NCBI GenBank assembly: GCA_001600355.1
Contig: BCJU01000002.1
Span: 372,001-436,000 of the forward strand
Length of the DNA: 64,000 nt
Source of the DNA: Meira nashicola
Taxonomy: Eukaryota > Basidiomycota > Exobasidiomycetes > Exobasidiales > Brachybasidiaceae
Direction: 5' to 3'
The notes beneath the pieces are model-generated. The model searched no databases. It saw nothing but the letters and a program-made list of their open reading frames with translations, and was not told the origin of the DNA. This document shows, in pieces, positions 40,719 through 51,410 of this stretch. A program made the position numbers and the translations under genes. Within the stretch, counting starts at the first letter, position 1. The number at the start of each line of letters is the position of its first letter.

Positions 40719-42001
40719 TCAAGCAGCCAAACCTACCAATCGACGCACTTCCTGCATCGTCTTTACAGCACGTTCTTGCGCTTTCTCTTTCCCAAGAGTC
40801 TCCAAAGTGAGTAAATGACCAGGATCTGCTTGTAATCGTTGAAATTCTTCTCTAATAGGTCGAATAACGGAAATGATTGAATCAGTTACAGCTTCTTTGA
40901 TTATCCTTCCCGTTGCACCACCGGCTGTGCTTGCTCTTTGATTTAATTCATTTGCCCATTCTTCTGGTGATTTTTGTGAAGCGTCTAAAGCTGATAAAAT
41001 TGATAACAAATTGCTCACTCCAGGTCGTGAATGAGGATCAAAAGATATCGTTGGTTCGCCATCAGTTACTGCCCTTTTGATCTTTTGCTTTATCAAATCA
41101 TCCGAATCTGTTAGCAAAATACGTGAATTGACGTCAGGAGCAGATTTGGACATCTTTTGCGTAGGATCTCGAAGTGATAGAACCCTTTTTGTTGGAGTGA
41201 TAACATGTTGTGGTAACGGAAAGATACGTTTCTTGTATGTTCTGTTAAACAAGTCGGCTAAATCCCTCGAAAGTTCAAGATGTTGAACTTGATCTTCTCC
41301 AACGGGTACGTGTGTTGCTTGGTAAAGTAAGATATCAGCCGCTTGTAGAACCGGATAGGCAAACAGTCCCAAACATAGACCCGTCTCATCAATATCCTGC
41401 TCTGATGAAGTGTTGCGAAGGGTTGCAAGCTTTGACTGTGTGATGAGAGGGAAAAGGGGGGTTAGCAGACAATAGTGCACGTAAAGGCCCTGCATTCACT
41501 CACCTTCCAAGTTGTCATCCTGTTCAACTTTCCAAATGGTGTAATGCAGTTCAACAGCCAAGCCAATTCTGCATGTTCAGGAACTTGATCTTGATGAAAA
41601 AGAGTGACTCTGTTTGGATCAATTCCAACGGCCAAAAGAGCTGCCATCATTTCTCTTCTTTCGATGAAAAGTCTTCTTGGATCGTTTGGAACAGTTAATG
41701 CATGTAAACCAACGATTGAAAAGAATAATTCATCTCCATTTTTAGAAGCAGAATTTTGAAGTTCTACCCAATTTCGTAAAGCTCCTAAATAATTACCTAG
41801 ATGGGGTATTCCTGTCGGTTGAATGCCAGAAAAGATTGTCTTTGGTCTCTGTTTTCTTCCTTCTCCACTTTGAGAATCGATGGTTAGCCATCTGATTGAA
41901 GATCCAGGTACTCTTCTCCGTATTTCTCTGAAGCCATTATGATATCCTAATTTGATTGCTGAACTGCCAAGCAGCCTTACACTATTATGCAGTGCTGCCA
42001 T
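40719..42001 (-). CDS. MSW1: Mitochondrial tryptophanyl-tRNA synthetase
   Basis: Two exons: 42001-41504 and 41435-40719, 404 residues from the ATG at 42001 (the open frame just upstream has only TTG codons). An Arg-rich presequence precedes FSGIQPTGIPHLGNYLGALR, which carries the HIGH-type motif PHLGN; the KMSKS loop appears exactly (TQKMSKSAPD). The 68-nt intron divides NRMTTWK from SKLATLRN. Bacterial-type class I synthetase that charges mitochondrial tRNA-Trp. Divergent from LYS4, another mitochondrial enzyme gene. Confidence 0.93.
41436..41503 (-). other. Intron of MSW1
   Basis: 68 nt with GTGAGT donor and CACAG acceptor, phase 0, between Lys and Ser codons. Confidence 0.88.
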
Positions 42002-42360
42002 TTCTCCTTCCAACAATCACACGAGATTCTAAATGATGAGGTAGGTAATTGAGCTTAAATTTCTTCTTGTTAGCACATGTAACACACTAAATCCGCATAA
42101 CAAACGACATTCTTCTTATTGGCGCGGCAGAGTCGGTCAAAAACGTCGCGTGCGTCTGCAGTCGAGAAAGACCTGCATACATTTCTTCTCGTTTTGATCC
42201 CCTCCGCTTAAGAGAAATGAAAAAACAATCGAACAGGCAAAAGAACACTCTAGCGTGTCCGATACCGGAGCGTAAAAGATCCAATCATAAATCTTTGATT
42301 ATACTGAATTATTTATCTTGTTCTGCTTTTACCATCACTGCGTGATAGAAGATTGTCATC
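42002..42360. promoter_or_regulatory. Divergent promoter of MSW1 and LYS4
   Basis: 359 bp with a GCGTG-rich middle. No GCN4-type site and no clear TATA box was recognised. Confidence 0.45.
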
Positions 42361-44598
42361 ATGACCTATACCACCTTACTTCGTCATGCAGGCGCAAGAA
42401 TAAGTACTTCATCACGATCTTTCCCTTCAAATTCGATCCGAACATTAGCAACACATGCTCCTAGTACATCTTCCTCAGATACACCTCAGTCATTTATCGA
42501 AAAAGTTGTTCAAAAGTATGCAGTTGATTTAAAAGCAGGTCATCAAGTTCAAGCAGGCGATTACGTTAGCATTCGTCCTGGTCAAGTGATGACACACGAT
42601 AATACAGGTCCATGTATCTCTAAATTTCGATCGATAGGTGCAAGTAAGATAAGAAATCCAGCTCAAGTTGTTTTCGCTTTAGATCATGATGTCCAAAACA
42701 AGAGTGCAAAGAATTTAGAGAAATATAGTAAGATTGAAACATTTGCAAGAGAACAAGGAATCGACTTTTATCCTGCGGGACGTGGAATTGGACATCAAGT
42801 AATGGTAGAAGAAGGATATGCATTCCCTCAAACATTAGCCGTGGCTTCTGATAGTCACAGTAACATGTACGGAGGTGTAGGTTGCGTAGGAACTCCAGTG
42901 GTACGAACGGATGCTGCTGCAATTTGGGCTACCGGTCAAACATGGTGGCAGATTCCTCCTGTGGTAAAGGTAGAATTGAGCGGTCAATTGCCAAAAGGTG
43001 TTACAGGTAAAGATGTGATTGTTGCTTTGTGTGGTTATTTCAACCAAGATCAAGTTTTAAATGCTGCTATTGAATTCACAGGATCAGGTGTAGCAGGATT
43101 GACGATCGATGAACGTTTGGCGATCAGTAATATGACTACAGAATGGGGTGCATTGGCAGGTGTGTTTGCAGTAGATGATGTGACACTGTCTTGGTACGAA
43201 AAGCAAATCAAAAAGTTAGACAGATTACACTTCCAGATGGGATCTTCTCCTTCCCCATCAAAGTCTCATCCAAGATTGAATATGGAGCGTTTGGAAGAAT
43301 TATCCCATAACATTATCCGACCCGATCAAGATGCATTTTATGCTAAACATCTCAAACTTGATCTCAATACACTTGCTCCTCATGTTAGCGGTCCAAACAG
43401 TGTGAAAGTAAGCACACCATTGTCAGAACTATCTGCGCAAAACATCGATATCCAAAAAGCATACCTGGTCTCTTGCGTCAACTCTCGTGCTTCCGATCTC
43501 AAAGCAGCTGCAGAAGTCATTCGAGGCAAAAAGGTAGCAAAAGGTGTTGAATTTTACGTTGCAGCAGCAAGTAGCGTTGTACAAAGAGAAAGTGAAGAAT
43601 CAGGAGATTGGGGAGCCTTGTTAGCAGCGGGTGCTAAACCATTACCGGCAGGATGTGGACCATGCATCGGATTAGGTGTTGGTCTATTGGAGGATGGTGA
43701 GACTGGAATCAGTGCCACCAATCGTAATTACAAAGGAAGAATGGGAAGCCCCAATGCAAAGGCATACTTGGCTTCCCCTGCTGTAGTAGCTGCAAGTGCT
43801 ATTGAAGGTCGTATTTGCGGTCCAAACGAACTAGAAGGTGGTCTTTTGCCTGACCAAGGTGGCTTGCAATTCTCCATTGAGATTAATTCTAAACAAGCAG
43901 CTCCTATGCAAGAGATCAATGATGCAACTGCAACTGCATCTAAGAATGACCTATTACCAGGCTTCCCTTCTCAATTTAAAGGTCCTCTTATCTTTGCACC
44001 TCAAGATAATCTAAATACAGATGGTATCTATCCAGGCAAATACACATATCAAGACGATATCACACCTGAAAAGCAAGCTCAAGTTGTCATGGAGAACTAT
44101 GATCCATCTTTCGCAAATACCGTCTCCACCTTATTAGGCCAGCAAAAGTCTACCGATGATTCCTCTGTAAAGCATGGAGCAATTTTGATTAGCGGATACA
44201 ACTTTGGTACTGGATCTTCCCGCGAACAAGCAGCAACTGCTTTGAAATACGCTGGCGTTCCTATGGTGATCAGTGGGTCGTTTGGTGATATCTTTAAACG
44301 TAATGCGATCAACAACGGTTTGGTATGTTTGGAATGCCCTGAATTAGTGGAAGATTTGACTCGAGAATATGCCAAAGATGGGGAAAGGAATCATGGAGGT
44401 AAAAAGGAAGGTGAGATTAGTGTTATCTTGGAAAATTCAATCATTTCTGTCGATAGCACAAATGGTCGTGTCACGTTAGATTTGCAAAACGGTCAACCAC
44501 CTAAACACTACACAACCACGCCTGCCGGTGTCGGTCAAGCCGTACAAGAAATTTGGACTGCAGGCGGTTTGGAACAATGGGTGAAAGCACGTATCTAA
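42361..44598 (+). CDS. LYS4: Homoaconitase, lysine biosynthesis
   Basis: Intronless, 745 residues. Mitochondrial enzyme of the alpha-aminoadipate lysine pathway that hydrates homoaconitate to homoisocitrate using a 4Fe-4S cluster. A Ser/Arg presequence precedes SFIEKVVQKYAVDLKAG and the HDNTGPCISKF motif. Cluster ligands are plausibly the Cys in LVSCVNSRASDL and the CxxC in AGCGPCIGLG. The swivel domain is separate and C-terminal (ISGYNFGTGSSREQAATAL, GDIFKRNAINNGL). Homoaconitase rather than aconitase is chosen from overall motif context and the spacing of the ATASKND linker. Its presence is a fungal marker. Confidence 0.93.
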   Translation: MTYTTLLRHAGARISTSSRSFPSNSIRTLATHAPSTSSSDTPQSFIEKVVQKYAVDLKAGHQVQAGDYVSIRPGQVMTHDNTGPCISKFRSIGASKIRNPAQVVFALDHDVQNKSAKNLEKYSKIETFAREQGIDFYPAGRGIGHQVMVEEGYAFPQTLAVASDSHSNMYGGVGCVGTPVVRTDAAAIWATGQTWWQIPPVVKVELSGQLPKGVTGKDVIVALCGYFNQDQVLNAAIEFTGSGVAGLTIDERLAISNMTTEWGALAGVFAVDDVTLSWYEKQIKKLDRLHFQMGSSPSPSKSHPRLNMERLEELSHNIIRPDQDAFYAKHLKLDLNTLAPHVSGPNSVKVSTPLSELSAQNIDIQKAYLVSCVNSRASDLKAAAEVIRGKKVAKGVEFYVAAASSVVQRESEESGDWGALLAAGAKPLPAGCGPCIGLGVGLLEDGETGISATNRNYKGRMGSPNAKAYLASPAVVAASAIEGRICGPNELEGGLLPDQGGLQFSIEINSKQAAPMQEINDATATASKNDLLPGFPSQFKGPLIFAPQDNLNTDGIYPGKYTYQDDITPEKQAQVVMENYDPSFANTVSTLLGQQKSTDDSSVKHGAILISGYNFGTGSSREQAATALKYAGVPMVISGSFGDIFKRNAINNGLVCLECPELVEDLTREYAKDGERNHGGKKEGEISVILENSIISVDSTNGRVTLDLQNGQPPKHYTTTPAGVGQAVQEIWTAGGLEQWVKARI

Positions 44599-45063
44599 TT
44601 AATCATCTCCTGTAATTTTATTTGACAATGTGAGAAGGTCTACTATCGTTATTATTGTTGGTTTGTTTGTTTGTTCCTGATCGTCTGATGCAAGCGCAGC
44701 GCATTCTAAAATTAACCGGTTAAGGTTCTTTTTTCCCACCCGCATTTAGAGGTTCTGACACAGGCGCCGCGCAACTCAACTTACGGAATACGGGAATTTT
44801 TTGCCTGCAGGTTGACAGACACCTTACCAAAGCCGTACATCAGTCTATGTGAAATATTTACGAAGATAAAATTCATTTATGCAAGTATTAGCGCACAAAG
44901 TGACTGTCAAAGTGGGGCTTTCACATGATCGAAATAATGATCTGATCACCATCAAATGTATGCTCTTTTTTGCTTTATTACCATCACCATCCCCCTTCCA
45001 TCAACGACAAACCAATAAAAGAAAGAGAGAAAAAAGATGCTATTTAAACAACGGTAAAAGAAG
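44599..45063. other. Gene-free region between LYS4 and the GRAMD4-like gene
   Basis: 465 bp in a tandem pair. Contains a short GTTT repeat near 44665, a GC-rich middle and an A-rich leader just before the next ATG. Nothing else recognised. Confidence 0.45.
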
Positions 45064-47433
45064 ATGAATAAACAACATCATAATCATCAAATAGCTAATT
45101 CTTCTAGCGGCAAACATACACCTGCAGGAGGAGGTAATGATGTAGAAGGAGATTTTGCTGATTTTTTACAAGCAGAAGAATTGAAAGAAAAGCTAGCGAA
45201 AGAACAAGAAGATGAAATTAAACGAGAATTAAAAGCAGCAAAGAATACGAAAAAGTTACGTGATAGTGCAAACGGATATGTTGCTGCATCTAGTGGAGGA
45301 TTAGGAGGACATGGAAAACCACAATCACCGGCAGAACGTTGGAGAAAGATTCATCCTGAACCGGAGAGAGAAGAATTTATACCTGATCATCCAACTTTAG
45401 AAGAAAAACATTCGTTTCCGGGAGAATTACATGAAAGACAACATTCACATTCACATCCACATCCAATAAATGCATCCCATCCAAGTTCAAGACATCAATC
45501 AAGACGAAATAGTGAAGATTCAGAAGCATCAACTTCAACACTTCATTCGTATGCTTCCAGTATTGCTGAACCGCATCAAACACTTCCTGCTAATCCATCG
45601 ATAATAAGTTTGAAATCATTCGATCAAGATGGCAGGAATGGAAGCCATAGCATTGCTAGCGGTGGGGCAAATCCGGCATTAGCGAAACCTTTGTTAGAAT
45701 TGGAAGAATTAGAGTTAGATTCATTCTTGAAGAATTTCGGAAGACATACAAGAGAAGTAAGAATACCACATTCTGCAAATTATTCAACAAAACGAATGCC
45801 AAGATGGCAAGATTTTCGTATTCCACCTGATGAAGCAGAAATGGCTGCCGCTCAAGGAAAGAGGGTAACTGTTCTTACGCATGTTAATATGGGAATGAAA
45901 GCATTTGAAAGGGCGGAAAATGCGGAAGAAGAAGAAGTGGAAGAAGAATTAGAAATTGAAGGTGCAGATGATAGTCAAGTTGATGGAATAGCTTGGGCGA
46001 TAGCATACATTCTTGCAAGTATAGAAAGATATGCACCTGAAGAATTGGATAATACACCCGATCAAACTTATCGTGAAAGTAGAACGAGAAGTCATATCGA
46101 AAGATTGTATCTCATTGCACCATTTTGGGAAAGACTATTGTTCGGTTTACGAAGAATTTATCGTTGGGAAGATCCAAGAAGGACTTCATCTATAGCAATG
46201 ACTTATTTTACACTTTGGTATTTGGATCTTATACCTACAGCATTTCTTTTGATGTTGATGTATTACGTTTGTCAATTTCGCTTCTTTCCTCCAAGTGCAA
46301 GCTTTTTGCATGCTCAAGTACGTGCAAGGATGGCTCGTGGAGTTGATGCAGATCGATTAGCAGAAAGACTTAGAAGGAGAAGTAGATTAGACGTTTTAGA
46401 ATTATACAAAAGATTCGTTGTAGCTTATGGATCAGGTACTCAATTAGCAGCGGGAGATATTGCAGATTTCCATGAAAAAGTGAAAAATTTAATCTTATGG
46501 CGTAATCCAACATCAACTTGGAGAACTTTATTCTTATTAGGAATTGCAACAACTTTTGTTACTTTTGCATCTTCTCATTTGATTTGGAAAACGGTTTTCG
46601 CTTTTCTAGGATTCACATTTTTCATTTTATTACCTTTACAATCTCATTATCCACGTTTTCGTAGACCTTTAAGTCCGATTTGGTGGGCTTTATGGGGTGC
46701 TCCAACAGATGCGCAATTTGCTATTCAACTTTTACGAAGACGACATTTGGAAAGACAACATGCGAAACATCCTCCTTTAGAAGAAGAAGAAGTACAGCAA
46801 TCAGGGATGGGCCATCGTTCGATGAGTGATTCTGGCGGTAGAACTTCTATGAGTACACGTTTTGCCGATAGTAGTGGAGGTGGTGGTGGACATGGTGGAG
46901 GATTAAGTAGCGGCCGTGAAAGTCCAGTAATGAGCAAGCACAAAAAACACACAAGTGAATTAGCAGCACTTAAAAATCGTTTCTTACGTCAAAGTTCTGC
47001 AGCTGCACATGCGGTTGCATATGGAGAAATTGATAAAACGGAAGATGGAAAATTAATGGATTTACAAGATGTAAAAGTTCTAGATGGTGGCCAAATTTTA
47101 TCAAAACCACGTAAACTCGGTTCATTCTTTTGTCAACATCATGGTGTTCCAGGTCATTTGCACGTTACAACCAGAATGGTTTATTTCGTTGCTTTACATA
47201 CCCATGCCAATCTCAATAATCGAGGTGGTCATAAAACTTGCAAAACTTCTTTAAACGAAATTACTGGTTTAATAAAAACAAAGAGTATAAAATTACTCGT
47301 TTGGAATAGTAGTGGATTACAAATCACTCGAAGAAATAAAGGTAGCTTACTCTTTAGCAATATGCCTCATCGAGATAACGCTTTCAACCTCTTATTAGCT
47401 GTCGGTTCAGAAGTTTGGCATAAACATGTATAA
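45064..47433 (+). CDS. GRAM-domain membrane protein, GRAMD4-like
   Basis: Intronless, 789 residues. The N-terminus is polar with a coiled coil (LKEKLAKEQEDEIKRELKAA) and a His/Ser-rich linker. Two hydrophobic blocks follow: FTLWYLDLIPTAFLLMLMYY and the pair FLLGIATTFVTFASSHLIW plus FAFLGFTFFILLP. A Gly/Ser linker leads to a C-terminal GRAM domain (FFCQHHGVPGHLHVTTRMVY, ITGLIKTKSIKLLVWNSSGL). The order matches animal GRAMD4, an ER/mitochondrial-associated protein; the fungal role is not established. The GRAM domain suggests lipid binding. Converges with GLR1. Confidence 0.75.
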   Translation: MNKQHHNHQIANSSSGKHTPAGGGNDVEGDFADFLQAEELKEKLAKEQEDEIKRELKAAKNTKKLRDSANGYVAASSGGLGGHGKPQSPAERWRKIHPEPEREEFIPDHPTLEEKHSFPGELHERQHSHSHPHPINASHPSSRHQSRRNSEDSEASTSTLHSYASSIAEPHQTLPANPSIISLKSFDQDGRNGSHSIASGGANPALAKPLLELEELELDSFLKNFGRHTREVRIPHSANYSTKRMPRWQDFRIPPDEAEMAAAQGKRVTVLTHVNMGMKAFERAENAEEEEVEEELEIEGADDSQVDGIAWAIAYILASIERYAPEELDNTPDQTYRESRTRSHIERLYLIAPFWERLLFGLRRIYRWEDPRRTSSIAMTYFTLWYLDLIPTAFLLMLMYYVCQFRFFPPSASFLHAQVRARMARGVDADRLAERLRRRSRLDVLELYKRFVVAYGSGTQLAAGDIADFHEKVKNLILWRNPTSTWRTLFLLGIATTFVTFASSHLIWKTVFAFLGFTFFILLPLQSHYPRFRRPLSPIWWALWGAPTDAQFAIQLLRRRHLERQHAKHPPLEEEEVQQSGMGHRSMSDSGGRTSMSTRFADSSGGGGGHGGGLSSGRESPVMSKHKKHTSELAALKNRFLRQSSAAAHAVAYGEIDKTEDGKLMDLQDVKVLDGGQILSKPRKLGSFFCQHHGVPGHLHVTTRMVYFVALHTHANLNNRGGHKTCKTSLNEITGLIKTKSIKLLVWNSSGLQITRRNKGSLLFSNMPHRDNAFNLLLAVGSEVWHKHV

Positions 47434-47589
47434 TAACACTCTCTTTATTTGTAATGGGATGCTCGATTCTCGTTTTTTGTTTTGTCACAATATTCACATT
47501 TTATATTTTTATCAGAGTAAGTATTGCAAATTCCTACAACGTCATCAATTCTTCGAGAAGAATCCAAGCCTCATATTGCCAAACTTTGA

Positions 47590-49281
47590 TCATTTCATCG
47601 TGACCAATTCTTCAGCAGATGTGGGATGAATTGCAACTGTATCATCCAAATCTTTCTTTCTGGCGCCCATCTTGACTGCAACAGCGAATCCTTGCATAAT
47701 TTCATCACTTCCTAATCCGACAATGTGAACACCAACGACTTTTTCTTCAGGTCCAACACAAACTAATTTATATGCACTTGGCTGTTTATGTTCAAGCATA
47801 CCATAGTACATAGAAACAAAGTTACTCTTGTAAATCTTGACTTTATCATCTCCATACTTTTCACGTGCTTCTGGCTCTGTCAAACCGACTGTACCGGAAG
47901 TAGGATGGGAGAAAACGACGGTTGGAATGTTGTCATAATTCAAAAAGTCTTTTCCACGAAGGTGATCAGGACCATATAAACGATTAGATAATCGTCTACC
48001 GGCTGCGATTGCAACAGGCGTCAATAATGCTCTTCCTGCTACATCACCAAGAGCAGTGACTCCTTTTACGTTTGTCTCTTGCAATTCGTTCACAATAATG
48101 TCACCTTTTTTGTCAGTCTTTACGCCAGCTTTTTCTAAACCGAGATTGTCAGTGTTTGGACGACGACCGATTGCCCATAAAAGAACATCAACTTCCAAAG
48201 TTTTTCCAGTGTCCAATTCCAAAGTGAGAGGTCCTCCTTTTTGTCCTGTAACACGTTTGATGTTTGTCTTTTGATGAACGTTTAAGCCTGTCTTGCCCAT
48301 ATATTCTTGCAATGTATCAGAAATGATTGGATCAAAATTACGCAAAAATTTATCATGACGGATGAGCAAATGAGTTTCTGTACCAAGGGTGTTCATCACA
48401 CCTGCTAATTCTACGGCAATATAACCTGCACCAACGACTGCTGCTCTCTTTGGTTGTTCACGTAAATCGAACCAACCGTCAGAGTCGATACCCAAAGAAG
48501 CGCCTGGAATATCATCTTCAGAGGGTTTTGTTGGTCTACCGCCTGTAGCGATACAAATTTGATCACCAGTAATCACATGTCCTTCTTCTTGGAAAGAACC
48601 ATCTTCGTTGCGCATCGTGACCTTGACTTGACCATTACCGATCAATTCTGCATGGCCTGAAAGGTATTCTACCTTATCGTTTGCAACATTACGATCATAA
48701 ATGCCGTTTAATCTACGAACGTAAGCTTCACGTTTTTCGGTAAAGTATTTCCATTGAAATTCTGGAACACCATTGACTGGTTTTCCATCTGCAGTTCCAA
48801 AACCGTATTCGGGTGAATTAGCCAAAGCTTCACGCATATCTGCAGCATGCCACATAAGCTTTTTCGGAACACATCCTACATTCACACATGTTCCTCCCAA
48901 TCTACCTGATTCTTCGATCACGACAACTTTTTTACCATATTGACCTGCACGACGACTAACACCCATCGCACCTGATCCACCACCGATCACGATCAAATCC
49001 CATTTATCAGAAGTTGGTTTGGGAACTGGAGGCATTTTCGCTGAGGAAGAAGTTGAAAAAGTTTGTTTTGGTGATTTGCTCAAGATAGATGTTTGATTCG
49101 AAAGACGTTCAATTGCCGTCCTTTGCGCAGTTTTGTTTGAAGATTGAGACAGGGTGATTGTTGAATAAGCTGTCCGGCTTTGTACGGGCAGCGAAGAAGG
49201 ATGATTACAGTTAAATTGACGTAAAACGACGTTATTGGCCTTTGTTATACGCCAAGAACGAGAAGAAAGGATGGTAGCCAG
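47590..49281 (-). CDS. GLR1: Glutathione reductase, dual-localised, probable non-AUG start
   Basis: Intronless, 563 residues if started at CTG 49281, 481 from the first ATG at 49035. It reduces GSSG with NADPH and FAD. Signatures: [18 protein letters not shown], the redox disulfide [24 protein letters not shown] (NADPH domain), and a C-terminal dimer domain with an ending near [11 protein letters not shown]. The ATG form equals yeast cytosolic GLR1 in length. The in-frame 82 codons upstream encode a basic, Ser-rich, acid-poor sequence typical of a mitochondrial presequence, but contain no ATG. The CTG at 49281-49279 has A at -3 and G at +4. A stop (TGA) lies six codons further up. An unseen upstream exon is the alternative. 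Confidence 0.9.
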   Translation of the reverse strand: MATILSSRSWRITKANNVVLRQFNCNHPSSLPVQSRTAYSTITLSQSSNKTAQRTAIERLSNQTSILSKSPKQTFSTSSSAKMPPVPKPTSDKWDLIVIGGGSGAMGVSRRAGQYGKKVVVIEESGRLGGTCVNVGCVPKKLMWHAADMREALANSPEYGFGTADGKPVNGVPEFQWKYFTEKREAYVRRLNGIYDRNVANDKVEYLSGHAELIGNGQVKVTMRNEDGSFQEEGHVITGDQICIATGGRPTKPSEDDIPGASLGIDSDGWFDLREQPKRAAVVGAGYIAVELAGVMNTLGTETHLLIRHDKFLRNFDPIISDTLQEYMGKTGLNVHQKTNIKRVTGQKGGPLTLELDTGKTLEVDVLLWAIGRRPNTDNLGLEKAGVKTDKKGDIIVNELQETNVKGVTALGDVAGRALLTPVAIAAGRRLSNRLYGPDHLRGKDFLNYDNIPTVVFSHPTSGTVGLTEPEAREKYGDDKVKIYKSNFVSMYYGMLEHKQPSAYKLVCVGPEEKVVGVHIVGLGSDEIMQGFAVAVKMGARKKDLDDTVAIHPTSAEELVTMK

Positions 49282-49338
49282 CTTGAGAAAGTTTTCCAAT
49301 CAAAAAGGATGCAAAGATTACGAAACAATCTTTTGCAC

Positions 49339-49347
49339 CTTTTTATA
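49339..49347 (-). promoter_or_regulatory. TATA box of GLR1
   Basis: TATAAAAAG on the minus strand, about 58 bp upstream of the CTG candidate start and 300 bp upstream of the first ATG. If it is used, transcription would begin roughly at 49310-49320, leaving no room for an upstream coding exon. Confidence 0.5.
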
Positions 49348-50113
49348 GTATGGTAGTAGGGTAATTACTTGTTTGGAGGCAGGTAGAAGGAAAGCATGAA
49401 CCGAATCTTCTGCACGGTCAATTTTCGACTTAATCTTACGTAGAACGGCCTAAAAATACACTGCTCATTCGCCGCAAACTTGGTGGAGGAATTCATGATG
49501 TCGTAATTTTCTTAATTCCGTAGGCGCAGAACATTATTCTTAGGCTTTAACTTGCTTTTACTGAGTCCGTGGCTTTTTCATAACCAAATCCCGCAATAGA
49601 GGATGTTAATAGATTTGAAGCAAATTCCATCTAGTTATTTCCGATAGAAATTACCTTTGTTTACCTGAAGTTCAAATGACATCGAATGAGGAAATCTCTT
49701 AAACTAGAAGATGGACAAAGACTGGTTAAATTGTACATCCTTTCAGACTCATTAGGGCTTTTAACACATTAAAACTTATATTAGTGATGCTTTCCTCTTT
49801 CTTTAACACCCGTGAATAGATGTTATAGTGCATGTAGAATTGCTTTTTAGAACGACAAGACGTAAAATGTTACGTTTGCACGCTCAAAGATATGTATATG
49901 TCGCATATGCGTACAGAATAGAGTGAATGGTACATGGTGTGTCATGAACGATGGCGATGTGATCGAAACCGAAAAGGTCGGATGGATAAATGGAATTGGT
50001 GAAAGTCGTGAGGTCAAATTCGTATCTCTATACGAGCTTCATCATCCCAAATGTTATGCTTGCAATACAATGATCATAATCGAAACAAGTGAATGTCGAA
50101 CTTCAAATCATAT
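49348..50113. other. Gene-free region between GLR1 promoter and eL36 3' end
   Basis: About 770 bp with no supported gene. The word TCTTAGGCTTTAACTTGC near 49540 is a compact pattern of unknown meaning. It holds GLR1 upstream regulatory DNA and the eL36 3' UTR. Confidence 0.45.
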
Positions 50114-50924
50114 TTAATGTCCGGCACGACGTTGTTCGGCAATGACGTTGGTCAAGAACTCCATCTTTCCCTTAGCACGGCGCAAAGTACCGATACGGCG
50201 CTTGATGAATTTACGTGCACGTTTGTCCTGATGAATGTGGAAAGGAGGGAGTATAAAGGATCAGTACATTGGTCTACATCATCAGAAAAACGAAAGGGTA
50301 GACGGTAGGTGCGATGCTTGTAGAAAGAGTATAGACTGTGTTCGAGGAATCGTAGTTGGGAGCGAAGGGCATAGCAGTCGAGAATGATTTCGTCGAAGAA
50401 AGTCGCGATGTTTTCAGGTTGTTGTACAATAGGTTAACTTTTTATCGCTGGTCCAATGTTGGGACTTTGTAGGTTGTAAAACTTCCACTATCTCATGTCG
50501 CATTACACTTTCGCTATGTAATTCACGTTTCCCATCGACAAGCATTCGCTAAGGTCAAATCGTGTCGATAATAGTCGTTCGTCGTACGCTATGTCGTCTC
50601 TTCGCTTCCTACAGTTGTTCCCTCTTTTCACTATCCTCTATCTTTCTTTCACAACATTTACCCCTTCTAACCCTCTCCATTAATGCTTACCTTTGAGTTA
50701 CGGATCAATTCCATAGCACGACGTTCGTAAGGTGCGAAACCTGTGACTTCACGAACGACAGAGTTGATAACTTGCTTACGTTGAGATTGGCCTCCCTTTC
50801 TACGGCTAGGACGTTGAACAGGTGCACGACGTTCAGTCTTGTGCCCACGGTCAACACCCCAAACGAGTCCTGAACGGGGGACTGTGTCCACTTTGTGATG
50901 GGGATGACTACTGTTTCCTGCCAT
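50114..50924 (-). CDS. RPL36: Cytosolic 60S ribosomal protein eL36
   Basis: Two exons: 50924-50691 and 50227-50114, giving 115 residues. The first exon has [20 protein letters not shown] and [20 protein letters not shown]; the second, [20 protein letters not shown] and ending EQRRAGH, completes the eL36 fold. It is a eukaryote-specific large-subunit protein. The 463-nt intron is by far the longest coding intron here. Divergent from NOP10, another ribosome-assembly gene. Confidence 0.94.
50228..50690 (-). other. Long intron of eL36
   Basis: 463 nt, GTAAGC donor and ATCAG acceptor, phase 0. Near its 3' end the transcribed strand has ATGATGT followed after 11 nt by CTGA, a C'/D-like arrangement, but no convincing partner boxes were found. 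Confidence 0.85.
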
Positions 50925-51410
50925 TTTGATTATACTCTTGATGAAGCCTTGAGATGGAAGAAAGAGGTGGTCGTGATAAAGAGTTTGAACCGCATCTACA
51001 ACTGCTTACTTGCCGCCCAGCTGATCCAACTTTCTTTGGCCAACTTCCTAGAATTCATACTGGGCTTTTGGCAATCTTAATGTGTGCGCCCAGCTTAAAG
51101 CTGCTACTATGAATAATCCAAAGTGTCTGCGCGCACACAGAGGATGCGCTGCGCCTGCGGTTCAAACAAGAATTTCTGAAAAATGAGCACGTGCAGTAGA
51201 TGAGCGAAAACACTTTGATCGAAAACGCTTACGTACGCATAGCTTTTCTTAAGCATATGTATATGTATTATACACGTGGATTGAGAAAATCTAATTTCAT
51301 CAAAGTTCCAAAAGTTGCAGGATGCATCATGCAATAGTATATCTATTGAGACCGCATCTTTAGGTAGACTTCATCACCATCACTTACGCCAAATAACCAA
51401 TCTGCCCAAC
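50925..51410. promoter_or_regulatory. Divergent promoter of eL36 and NOP10
   Basis: 486 bp between start codons of two ribosome-biogenesis genes. A GC-rich block (51120-51165) contains GCGCACACAGAGGATGCGCTGCGCC. No named factor site was recognised. Confidence 0.45.

Noticed and set aside
50250..50300. Complete C/D snoRNA in the eL36 intron
   Set aside because: Only one C'/D-like pair is visible, with no matching 5' box or terminal stem, so it is reported as an oddity rather than annotated.
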